The translations under genes were made by a program, and so were the position numbers. Shown piece after piece: positions 1 through 6,070 of a DNA stretch of 10,323 nt (its first letter is position 1; every line of letters starts with the position of its first letter). A model generated the notes under the pieces. It was not told the origin of the DNA, did not search any database, and saw nothing but the letters and a program-made list of their open reading frames with translations. The DNA is from Nitrososphaerales archaeon TH5894 (GTDB lineage Archaea; Thermoproteota; Nitrososphaeria; Nitrososphaerales; Nitrososphaeraceae). The stretch is from the NCBI GenBank assembly GCA_014523485.1, contig JAATVK010000051.1, positions 1 through 10,323 on the forward strand. Reading direction: 5' to 3'.

Positions 1-166
1 AGACAAATAGGATACCATCAAGTACTTTTCTGTATGGAATAATGGGACGACGACCTATCGTATTCTCTGGCTTTTCATCTGGCAAAATATTTTGAATTTC
101 ATTCCACAGATCATCTGGAATACGTATAATTGTTCTAACAGACTTTTTATTCCTAAGCATTATCAT
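1..166 (-). CDS. IS5/IS402-type transposase, N-terminal fragment (runs off left edge)
   Basis: The minus strand from ATG at 166 (or the in-frame ATG at 160) encodes about 55 residues with no stop before the window edge. The stretch IPDDLWNEIQNILP, then a GRRPIIPYRKVLDGILFV segment, matches the N-terminal domain of IS5-family transposases of the IS402/DUF4096 type, whose usual pattern is 'aspartate/glutamate-x-W...LLP...GRP...R.vlnGILYv'. The catalytic DDE domain would lie beyond the left edge. The two ATGs are only two codons apart, so the start choice hardly matters; the second gives MLRNKKSVRT. The gene sits about 60 bp inside the putative IS end, as expected for this family. I am fairly sure of the family but cannot say whether the gene is intact. 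Confidence 0.75.
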   Translation of the reverse strand, partial: MIMLRNKKSVRTIIRIPDDLWNEIQNILPDEKPENTIGRRPIIPYRKVLDGILFV

Positions 167-228
167 GTATGATAAGAAACCAACGAGCTATATTCCTATC
201 TATTTTTGGGATAGGCTCTAATTATATT
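1..228 (-). mobile_element. Partial IS5-family insertion sequence, transposase-proximal end
   Basis: The left edge holds the start of a transposase gene read leftwards, followed outward by about 60 noncoding bases. The element probably ends near 228, where the minus strand reads GAGCCTATCCCAAAAATAG. This resembles the terminal inverted repeats of IS5-family (IS427-like) elements, though that is from memory and no second end is visible to pair with it. Just inside this end, CCTATC (205-210) and GATAGG (220-225) form a small inverted repeat. The rest of the element lies outside the window, so its integrity cannot be judged. Confidence 0.6.
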
Positions 229-472
229 TTATAATTCTTCGATACCTATTTGTTAAATTAGCATCAAATTTAGTATTATTATTAATAGTAGATATTATAT
301 GTAATTAATTAATGATTCTTATTACTTTAATTATTAGCAATTGATAGAATTTTTATACTTTCTTTTTAAGATCAATCAACTTGAGAGTAAAGATAAAAAT
401 TAGAAAAAAAATTCGAATTTTTTTATAGCATTTACTTATATATTAAAATAATTTTTATTTATTAATAAGGAG
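229..472. other. Intergenic AT-rich region between IS end and RTX gene
   Basis: This stretch has no credible coding sequence and is very AT-rich. It lies between the probable IS terminus and the first RTX gene and holds the promoter of that gene at its right end. I see no RNA gene. Confidence 0.6.
435..443 (+). promoter_or_regulatory. Archaeal TATA box for RTX gene at 473
   Basis: CTTATATAT lies about 25 bp before position 463. By the usual archaeal spacing, transcription would start near 461-466 and give a leader of roughly 7-12 nt to ATG 473. A purine-rich AAGGAG (467-472) directly abuts that ATG. It is too close to serve ATG 473 as a Shine-Dalgarno, but it could serve the in-frame ATG at 488. 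Confidence 0.5.
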
Positions 473-1249
473 ATGCATATCAATATTATGGGCTTCAGAT
501 GGTTAATGAATAATTCTGGAGGCAAAAGTTTTGTTCCCTTGTTAGGTAATACTTTATTATTTATAGGATTAGTTATTTTGGTATCATGTTCTGTTTTAGC
601 TTTTAACAATCATTTTGTATTAAATGCTCATGCAAGAAGTGGCGATATTAATTGTGGTTCTAAGGATTCGAACGTTATAGTAGGAACGCGTCCGTTTACC
701 TTGGGTACGAAATGTAATGATGTAATTGTTGCATGCCCAACACAGCTGAGTGCAACTGGTCTAGGCTCAGCATGTGGAAATGGTGATATCGTTAGAGGAT
801 TTGAGAAAAATGATGTTATTCAAGGTTCTGTAGGTAATGATGAACTTTATGGAGATGAAGGGAATGATGAAATTTTGGGGTCCCAAGGAAGTGACAAAAT
901 TTACGGTGGACCAGGTACTGATATAATTCAATCTGGTGAGGGAGCTGACCTACTAGTAGGAGGAAATGGAAATGACGAGCTTTATGCAGGCGTAGGTGAC
1001 GATGTTTCAATCGGAGGAAAGGGAGTAAACTTTTTTGATTGTGGTGATGGGAGTGATATTCTAGTTGATTTTGATCCTGAGAAGGGTGATACTCAATCAG
1101 GTAATTGTGAAGTAATCCTACACAAACATGGTGATATGAATATCTTTACTCAACCAAAAAAAATTCAATCTCAACTTGAGGCATTTGGCATCGGATCCGC
1201 AAAGGATGAAATTAATATTAACGATTTGGGAAAAACCATTGATAATTAA
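473..1249 (+). CDS. RTX-repeat (hemolysin-type calcium-binding) surface protein
   Basis: This 258-residue protein has a hydrophobic segment at about residues 22-44, suited to a signal peptide or membrane anchor. A short Cys-containing domain follows (C61, C81, C88, C101), then about eight RTX nonapeptides of GGxGxDxLx type at residues 118-188 (for example GNDELYGDEGNDEILG). It ends with a cap: FDCGDG at 188-193, a DF at 199-200 and GNCE at 210-213, then a 45-residue polar tail. RTX repeats bind calcium between successive turns and form a parallel beta roll, normally outside the cell. The same cap occurs in the RTX protein at 6071-6736. Start: ATG 473 is taken as the longest form; ATG 488 is also plausible because an AAGGAG lies 15 nt before it. 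No enzymatic domain is visible, so the role is structural or unknown. The gene converges on the ABC permease gene. Confidence 0.85.
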   Translation: MHINIMGFRWLMNNSGGKSFVPLLGNTLLFIGLVILVSCSVLAFNNHFVLNAHARSGDINCGSKDSNVIVGTRPFTLGTKCNDVIVACPTQLSATGLGSACGNGDIVRGFEKNDVIQGSVGNDELYGDEGNDEILGSQGSDKIYGGPGTDIIQSGEGADLLVGGNGNDELYAGVGDDVSIGGKGVNFFDCGDGSDILVDFDPEKGDTQSGNCEVILHKHGDMNIFTQPKKIQSQLEAFGIGSAKDEININDLGKTIDN

Positions 1250-1278
1250 TGACTAATACAAATTTAATAGTAAAATTC

Positions 1279-1299
1279 GTTAATCTTAATATGATTAAC
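1279..1299. repeat. Perfect 7-bp inverted repeat in the convergent intergenic region
   Basis: GTTAATC (1279-1285) and GATTAAC (1293-1299) are separated by a 7-nt loop, TTAATAT. It lies 30 bp after the RTX stop. It could form an RNA 3'-end hairpin or bind a dimeric protein; short AT-rich palindromes also arise by chance in sequence like this. Confidence 0.4.
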
Positions 1300-1390
1300 T
1301 TCGTCATATAATTTCTAATTTTAATGAAAATAGTACTATCTAAATGCCAGTAGTTTTTGTATGATTCTAACAACACAAAAACAATTCAAA

Positions 1391-1396
1391 TTTTTT
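1391..1396 (+). terminator. Oligo-T terminator candidate downstream of RTX gene 473-1249
   Basis: This T6 run on the plus strand is the strongest oligo-T tract between the convergent genes for rightward transcription. Archaeal RNA polymerase can stop at such tracts without a hairpin. It is 140 bp beyond the stop codon. Confidence 0.35.
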
Positions 1397-1484
1397 AATC
1401 TATATTAATATAAATGCATTAAATACTACAACTACATGCTTTTCACCTTTGAACATCGCAATACATTAAATTTTATTGTTTAAG

Positions 1485-1490
1485 AAAAAA
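1485..1490 (-). terminator. Oligo-T terminator candidate downstream of the ABC permease
   Basis: On the minus strand this is a T6 run starting about 15 nt after the permease stop codon (1506-1508), within ATATTTTTTC. Its placement and make-up fit an intrinsic archaeal terminator for the whole minus-strand cluster. Confidence 0.5.
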
Positions 1491-1505
1491 TATTTGTTAA
1501 TAGTC

Positions 1506-2768
1506 TTATTCTCTTTTTAATGCCTCTATTGGAAGCAAACGTGATGCTTTAAAGGCTGGAAACAGTCCTGCTAAAAGACTCAATCCTACAGTAATCAGCC
1601 ATACTCTTGCCATATCAGTTATTAAAAAAACGGGAATAGAGTTATTTCCATCGCTACTACTACTGAATCCTGTATTGAGAATATATCCTAGAATTACACC
1701 AGTTCCCAAACCAGAGGTTGCGCCCAAAACACCAATCAGTATTGCCTCTACTAAAAAAAGAGTTAAAATATCAAAATTTCGTGCTCCAATAGCTTTCAAA
1801 GTTCCTATTTCCCTAGTTCTTTCTATTACTGAAGTATAGAGGGTTGTAATTATTCCAACAGCACCTACTATTAATGATACAATTGCAATACTTAAAAGAA
1901 AAGAACTCATTCCACTAGTAAACTCTTTAATTGTTTGAATAAGAGCTTGTACTGTAGTAATACCTATATCATTACCATAAAGTTTTCTTATTTCAGTCTC
2001 AATACTATCTATATTATCAGGAGATAGTGCCACTACTATTAACGCGTCAAATTTTCCAGATTTATGAAGAAGTGTGTTGCCTATTTGTTCATTAATGATT
2101 ACAGCTTTGTCGATGTTAGGATTGCCTGATTGCTTTATTATTGCTCTAATAACAAAACTTTTTGTTTCAATTTCTCTGTTTCCTGTTATTGGATTTACAA
2201 AAGAATACAAAACTTGTACAGTCTGTCCCAATGATAGAAAAGGTGTAGATTCTCCAGGAGGAAAGGCTACATCGCTGGAAACTATCATTCCAGAAGGATC
2301 ATTGGATCTAATCACTGAACCCTCTTCATATTCTAAAGTAGGAGCAATAATACGTAGTTTTTGTGGATTTAAAGAAAATATCGCAAAATCTTTTGACTCA
2401 CCTTTTGATTCAATAGTTACTTGAGATTGATACGAAGGTATAACTTCTTTTACTAATGGAAGGGAACTTAATCTCTTTTCTACTGCAGAATTCAGGATAA
2501 TTTTTGCAACAGGTGGGGGGGCTGCATTATTACCCCCACCAGGACCAGTTGCTTCATTTTGTGTTTGGGGTGCAGGATTTATAAACATAATATTACCTGC
2601 AAGATTGCTTGTTTGTTTATTAAAAAATTCAGTAAAGCCAGCACCCATTCCACTAACGGCGATCATAAGACTACTACCCACCATTACCATTACAATTGTA
2701 AGTATAGATTTTGTTTTTCTTTCTTTAATAGCATCAAGAGATAAGAGTATTATTTCTTTAAAATCCAT
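1506..2768 (-). CDS. ABC transporter permease, MacB/FtsX/LolC type
   Basis: This 420-residue protein has the full MacB-type permease topology. A membrane helix lies at about residues 20-43, followed by a large extracytoplasmic MacB-PCD-like domain at about 44-285. Three more helices lie near 287-312, 335-365 and 388-407. The FtsX-domain hallmark is clear: VIERTREIGTLKAIGAR (314-330) follows the second helix, and the protein ends with LFPAFKASRLLPIEALKRE, typical of the family. The extracytoplasmic domain holds a low-complexity Pro/Gly/Asn insert (about 65-87). Such permeases do not form a classic channel; they use ATP hydrolysis inside to move a domain outside, as in MacB, LolCE and FtsX. The partner ATPase is at 5109-5783. 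ATG 2768 is preceded by AAGGATAAGGA and by a TATA box at 2798-2807. The substrate cannot be read from the sequence. Confidence 0.92.
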   Translation of the reverse strand: MDFKEIILLSLDAIKERKTKSILTIVMVMVGSSLMIAVSGMGAGFTEFFNKQTSNLAGNIMFINPAPQTQNEATGPGGGNNAAPPPVAKIILNSAVEKRLSSLPLVKEVIPSYQSQVTIESKGESKDFAIFSLNPQKLRIIAPTLEYEEGSVIRSNDPSGMIVSSDVAFPPGESTPFLSLGQTVQVLYSFVNPITGNREIETKSFVIRAIIKQSGNPNIDKAVIINEQIGNTLLHKSGKFDALIVVALSPDNIDSIETEIRKLYGNDIGITTVQALIQTIKEFTSGMSSFLLSIAIVSLIVGAVGIITTLYTSVIERTREIGTLKAIGARNFDILTLFLVEAILIGVLGATSGLGTGVILGYILNTGFSSSSDGNNSIPVFLITDMARVWLITVGLSLLAGLFPAFKASRLLPIEALKRE

Positions 2769-2797
2769 TTCTAATTTCCTTATCCTTTATTTATTTT

Positions 2798-2807
2798 TTT
2801 ATATAAT
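2798..2807 (-). promoter_or_regulatory. Archaeal TATA box immediately upstream of the permease gene
   Basis: The minus strand reads ATTATATAAA. This is about 30-40 bp before ATG 2768 and predicts a start of transcription near 2777, giving a leader of about 9 nt. An oligo-T run lies just upstream (2810-2817), so the permease may be transcribed on its own as well as with the genes before it. Confidence 0.5.
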
Positions 2808-2809
2808 CT

Positions 2810-2817
2810 AAAAAAAA
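2810..2817 (-). terminator. T8 tract between surface-protein gene and permease gene
   Basis: The minus strand carries eight consecutive T residues about 35 nt after the stop of the gene ending at 2853. This is the longest oligo-T run in the gaps of the cluster and could end, wholly or partly, transcription coming from the upstream genes. Confidence 0.4.
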
Positions 2818-2852
2818 CATCATCAGAACATTTATTTTTTATTAATTGCTTT

Positions 2853-5015
2853 TTACCCTCTTTCATCTTTTTTGTCACCTAGAAAATCTCCCATATTATT
2901 ATCTTGATATTTCAAAGATTTATATAATTTTGATTTTGTGTTTTTCCTCTTTTTGATAGTAAGTATAACAATTATTATTGCAATAACAATCAAAATGGAT
3001 ATAATAAACATAACAATTATAGTAGTTATAAAATTAGATATAGTAAAACCTAAAATATTGCTACTATTATTATTGCCAGTTGGGTTATTCTGATCCATTA
3101 CTACAGGTTTGTAATACACTGTTTCGTTTAAAACCAAATTATGTTCCGTTCGCAAAGCATCTTTATAATTTATTTTTAAGTTTGTCATATATTTGCCATT
3201 TTCTGTATCTGCTTTGATATCAATTGGAATACTAAAAGGTAATGGTGAATTCTCGGTAAGGTCTCCGAGATATTGAGGTGACGGTAAACTTTGCAAAGGT
3301 AGTTGGTTGATCAAATCTCTAGCCTGCGAAGAATTTGACGTAACTTGAGATGAGACTTCATTATTATTAATGATTTCTATAATCGTAAAAAGTGCTACTG
3401 TATTCCCCTCATTTAACAAATTTCCAACTAGATTTAAAACTCCTCCTATCTCTTCAATAGATACATCATATGTTCTTATTGTGATTTGTCCTTGTATGTA
3501 AGCACCTATAGAAAGGGAATCTTTTTTAGACTTTCCTCCTGAAATATATTCAGCATCTAATGTCAATGAAATAGGTTTACTTATTACTTCTTCTGATGAA
3601 AAGATCTGTGTAAATAATTCTCTTTTTGAGAATGGTTCTATAGAATTTAGTGTCCATCTTGTGTCCCCAAGAAGTTCAACAGAGTCTGATTCAGATTTAA
3701 GAGAAAAAACAACATTTTTCAGTTCTTCATTTCCATTATTGGAAACAATTATTTTAATAGTTTCAATCATTCCAGCTCGGAGCATGAGTGTATTTTTTTT
3801 TGTTGTATTATTAGAAGATATTCTATCAGTATTATTATTATTATTAGTATTACCAGTATCTAAAATATTTCTAGCTTCATCTATACTCAAAACCGATTCT
3901 GGAGGGTTAGGAGATATTATTAATCCTACAGATGTTTCCAAATTTTTTTGGTTGCCATAAGGATCATTATAACTTAGCTTTAATTTCATATTTTGGATAG
4001 TTCCACCAGTAGAATAACCAGGGTATATAATTGGAGTAATTAAAGCAGTATTATTCGCTAAAATTTTAACTACATTAAATGTTGTAGCTTGAATATCAAT
4101 GGGTCTACTATAAGATTCTTTTTGTGATGTTTGTTTTGTTAAAATACTTTTAGTAGTGTTAGTAAAATTATTTGAGATACTATAGTTACTACTACTACCA
4201 AGCTTAGTATTATTATTAATATAATTATTATCAGTTTCTGAATTTTTATAGAGCATGGGATTGTCAATAATACTATTCTCATTATTTTTATAATCTTTAT
4301 TTCCTATTGTAGTAGTTCCACCTGAAATATTAGTAATAGTAACAATTACTCCATTTGCATCTGCAGATCCTTTGTTATATATTAAAATTGGTAAATAATT
4401 AGGTGTGTTCGTAATTAAATTTTGTTTTTGTAATATAACATCTAGAATTACTTTGCCTGGTACACGGAAAGGTACAGTGATATTTGACACAATTTGTCCG
4501 GTCTCAAGAACTTTTGAATAAGTTATTTCCATAGATCCGTAATAAGGACCAACATTCGTGTCATTCAAGACACCAAAAGTAAAATAAAGAGGGAAACTCT
4601 CACCAGGCTTTACGATTGAATTATAGCTTGCAACCGAAACGTTTTCTGATTTCACATTATTTTCACCTCTTATAGCTTTGAAGCCTTCTGGTAGTGTTAA
4701 ATCTCCCGTTATTCCAGTAATTTCTGATCTTCCAGTATTAACCAAGATTACTGCAAGAGTTGACGGCCCTTCTCCAGGACCAACTTCAACCTTTATGGGA
4801 TTTCTTTCTCCTTGAGATAGAGAAGATGATGATGATGATGATGTTAGAAGTTTATTTGTCCAGTATGCTTCTAGAAATGAAGGACTTTTATCATCTAGTG
4901 GTTCAATTTGACCATAGCTACTATTTACAATTAAAAAAATGGGATTTATAAAAATTACCAAAATAAGTAACAAAAATAATATAGAAGAACATAGAATGAA
5001 AAAAGTAAGTGTCAT
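2853..5015 (-). CDS. COG1361-like (S-layer/NEW3-type) surface protein of the ABC cluster, probable adaptor
   Basis: The 720-residue protein begins with a hydrophobic segment (about residues 4-31) and ends with a long membrane helix (about 660-687) plus a basic, charged tail of about 33 residues, so most of it should face outside. KVEVGPGEGPSTLAVILVN (75-93), then NTGRSEITGITGDLTLP, has the Ig-like NEW3/COG1361 pattern of archaeal S-layer-related proteins encoded next to MacB/LolD-type transporters. Similar Ig-like stretches seem to recur later (about 185-230, 410-450). It is rich in Asn, Ser and Thr, with well over ten N-x-S/T sequons (NVS, NDT, NIS, NYS, NFT, NSS, NET), fitting N-glycosylation. 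A poly-Ser tract lies near 59-65 and a poly-Asn tract near 390. Position between ATPase and permease suggests a MacA-like partner role; that role is inference. No RND-type lipoyl or hairpin domain is seen. Confidence 0.8.
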   Translation of the reverse strand: MTLTFFILCSSILFLLLILVIFINPIFLIVNSSYGQIEPLDDKSPSFLEAYWTNKLLTSSSSSSSLSQGERNPIKVEVGPGEGPSTLAVILVNTGRSEITGITGDLTLPEGFKAIRGENNVKSENVSVASYNSIVKPGESFPLYFTFGVLNDTNVGPYYGSMEITYSKVLETGQIVSNITVPFRVPGKVILDVILQKQNLITNTPNYLPILIYNKGSADANGVIVTITNISGGTTTIGNKDYKNNENSIIDNPMLYKNSETDNNYINNNTKLGSSSNYSISNNFTNTTKSILTKQTSQKESYSRPIDIQATTFNVVKILANNTALITPIIYPGYSTGGTIQNMKLKLSYNDPYGNQKNLETSVGLIISPNPPESVLSIDEARNILDTGNTNNNNNTDRISSNNTTKKNTLMLRAGMIETIKIIVSNNGNEELKNVVFSLKSESDSVELLGDTRWTLNSIEPFSKRELFTQIFSSEEVISKPISLTLDAEYISGGKSKKDSLSIGAYIQGQITIRTYDVSIEEIGGVLNLVGNLLNEGNTVALFTIIEIINNNEVSSQVTSNSSQARDLINQLPLQSLPSPQYLGDLTENSPLPFSIPIDIKADTENGKYMTNLKINYKDALRTEHNLVLNETVYYKPVVMDQNNPTGNNNSSNILGFTISNFITTIIVMFIISILIVIAIIIVILTIKKRKNTKSKLYKSLKYQDNNMGDFLGDKKDERG
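4825..4842. repeat. GAT/ATC trinucleotide microsatellite encoding poly-Ser
   Basis: Six tandem GAT units (TCA codons when read on the minus strand) encode most of a seven-serine run near the N-terminus of the surface protein. The copy number is a multiple of three bases, so length changes would alter a flexible linker without shifting the frame. Confidence 0.8.
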
Positions 5016-5108
5016 AATCTTATTGTCTTCATTTCATTTATTCGCAAATATCTAATATTAAGGTTTTTTGATGTTTTCTTTGTGTATTTAACAAATTTGA
5101 TTAACAAT

Positions 5109-5783
5109 TTAATTAATAATTTCCTTTTCTATTTTCCCATCTCTTATAAAAATAGTCTTGTCAGTTTCTACTGCTAGTTCTTGATTATGAGTTACTATAA
5201 TAATTGTCTTTTTATATTTTTTAGTAAGCATTTTAAGTAAATTAAAAACTTCTTTACCAGTTTTGGTATCCAAGTTTCCTGTTGGTTCATCGGCTAAAAC
5301 TATTGTTGGGTCATTAATTAAAGCTCGTGCAATAGCAACTCTTTGTTGTTGCCCACCGCTAAGGTTCAGGGGTTTGTATTCTGCCTTATCTTTTATTTCT
5401 AGTAGTTCAAGTAACTTTTGTGAACGATAATGACGCAAGCTTCTATTCATGCCCATGATTATAGCAGGTATTTCAATATTCTTTCGAACACTAGTTCTAT
5501 TAATCAAGTTAAACGATTGAAAAATAAATCCTATCAAGTTATTTCGCATTTGTGCAATTTCCGATTCATTAAGAGACAGGATATTAAATCCATTTATGAT
5601 AACTTCTCCTGAAGTTGGTTTATCCAGTACACCGATAATATTAAGTAAAGTAGTCTTGCCACTTCCAGATGGTCCGACAATTGAGATAAAGTCTCCTCTG
5701 TTTATTTTGAAATTAATATCTTTAAGAACGACAGATTCTCCTGCAGGTGATTCAAATATCTTGGTTATATTTTTTAATTCCAT
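5109..5783 (-). CDS. ABC transporter ATP-binding protein, MacB/LolD type
   Basis: Using ATG 5783, the protein has 224 residues, the usual size for LolD/MacB-type ATPases, and starts MELKNITKIF like its relatives. It has every ATPase motif: Walker A GPSGSGKT (37-44), Q-loop in FIFQSFNL (Q89), signature LSGGQQQR (141-148), Walker B IVLADEP (161-167), the D-loop TGNLDT next to it, and the H-loop histidine in VTHN (199). ADEPTGNLD is characteristic of the MacB/LolD/FtsE branch. It would pair with the FtsX-type permease at 1506-2768. A TTG start at 5828 would add 15 polar residues; the reading frame stays open to 5862 but has no ATG there, so the ATG is preferred. A weak TATA-like ACTTAAAAAA lies at 5839-5848. 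The gap to the next gene is 93 bp with no oligo-T run, so these two are probably cotranscribed. Confidence 0.93.
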   Translation of the reverse strand: MELKNITKIFESPAGESVVLKDINFKINRGDFISIVGPSGSGKTTLLNIIGVLDKPTSGEVIINGFNILSLNESEIAQMRNNLIGFIFQSFNLINRTSVRKNIEIPAIIMGMNRSLRHYRSQKLLELLEIKDKAEYKPLNLSGGQQQRVAIARALINDPTIVLADEPTGNLDTKTGKEVFNLLKMLTKKYKKTIIIVTHNQELAVETDKTIFIRDGKIEKEIIN

Positions 5784-5842
5784 TACAACAATATTACCAT
5801 TCTTATTTTCTTTCTTTTTATTGTTCAAATCTAATTCATTTT

Positions 5843-6037
5843 TTAAGTAAGATAAGAATAATTAGCTACTTGAAAAGGCACATTTTTAGAAGTTTCTGAT
5901 GAAGCGCTATTATAATTATAATATTTTATTGCGTCTATGTATTTTTTATCATCCAGTATATAACCAACATAACTAATTTGTTTTAGAGGGAACAAACAAA
6001 TTAAAAAGTATTCCAGAATATCGTAAAAATTAATCAT
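5843..6037 (-). CDS. Doubtful 64-residue ORF between RTX and ABC genes
   Basis: An ATG-started ORF fills most of the gap between the second RTX gene (stop at 6071) and the ABC ATPase. The product has a hydrophobic start (YDILEYFLICLFPLKQISYVGYIL, about residues 5-28 in part) and a Tyr/Asn/Ser-rich second half. I recognise no domain. Its end lies close to the TTG extension and weak TATA-like site of the ATPase gene, so the same bases may be promoter rather than coding sequence. Position and strand would fit a small member of the same operon, but AT-rich DNA yields ORFs of this length easily. Confidence 0.25.
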   Translation of the reverse strand: MINFYDILEYFLICLFPLKQISYVGYILDDKKYIDAIKYYNYNSASSETSKNVPFQVANYSYLT

Positions 6038-6070
6038 ATATTATTTAATTTGTTCTCTAATCTCTCTAGG

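Noticed and set aside
2074..2424. 116-codon plus-strand ORF opposite the permease
   Set aside because: It is antisense to the well-supported FtsX-type permease and shows no recognisable domain; it is a shadow frame.
3661..3960. 99-codon plus-strand ORF inside the surface-protein gene
   Set aside because: Its Ser/Leu/Val runs are the complement of Asn/Asp/Lys-rich coding sequence of the real gene on the other strand.
5784..5862. N-terminal extension of the ABC ATPase from TTG 5828 or beyond
   Set aside because: The frame is open to 5862 but lacks an ATG, and the family normally begins right at the MELKN segment, so ATG 5783 was preferred.
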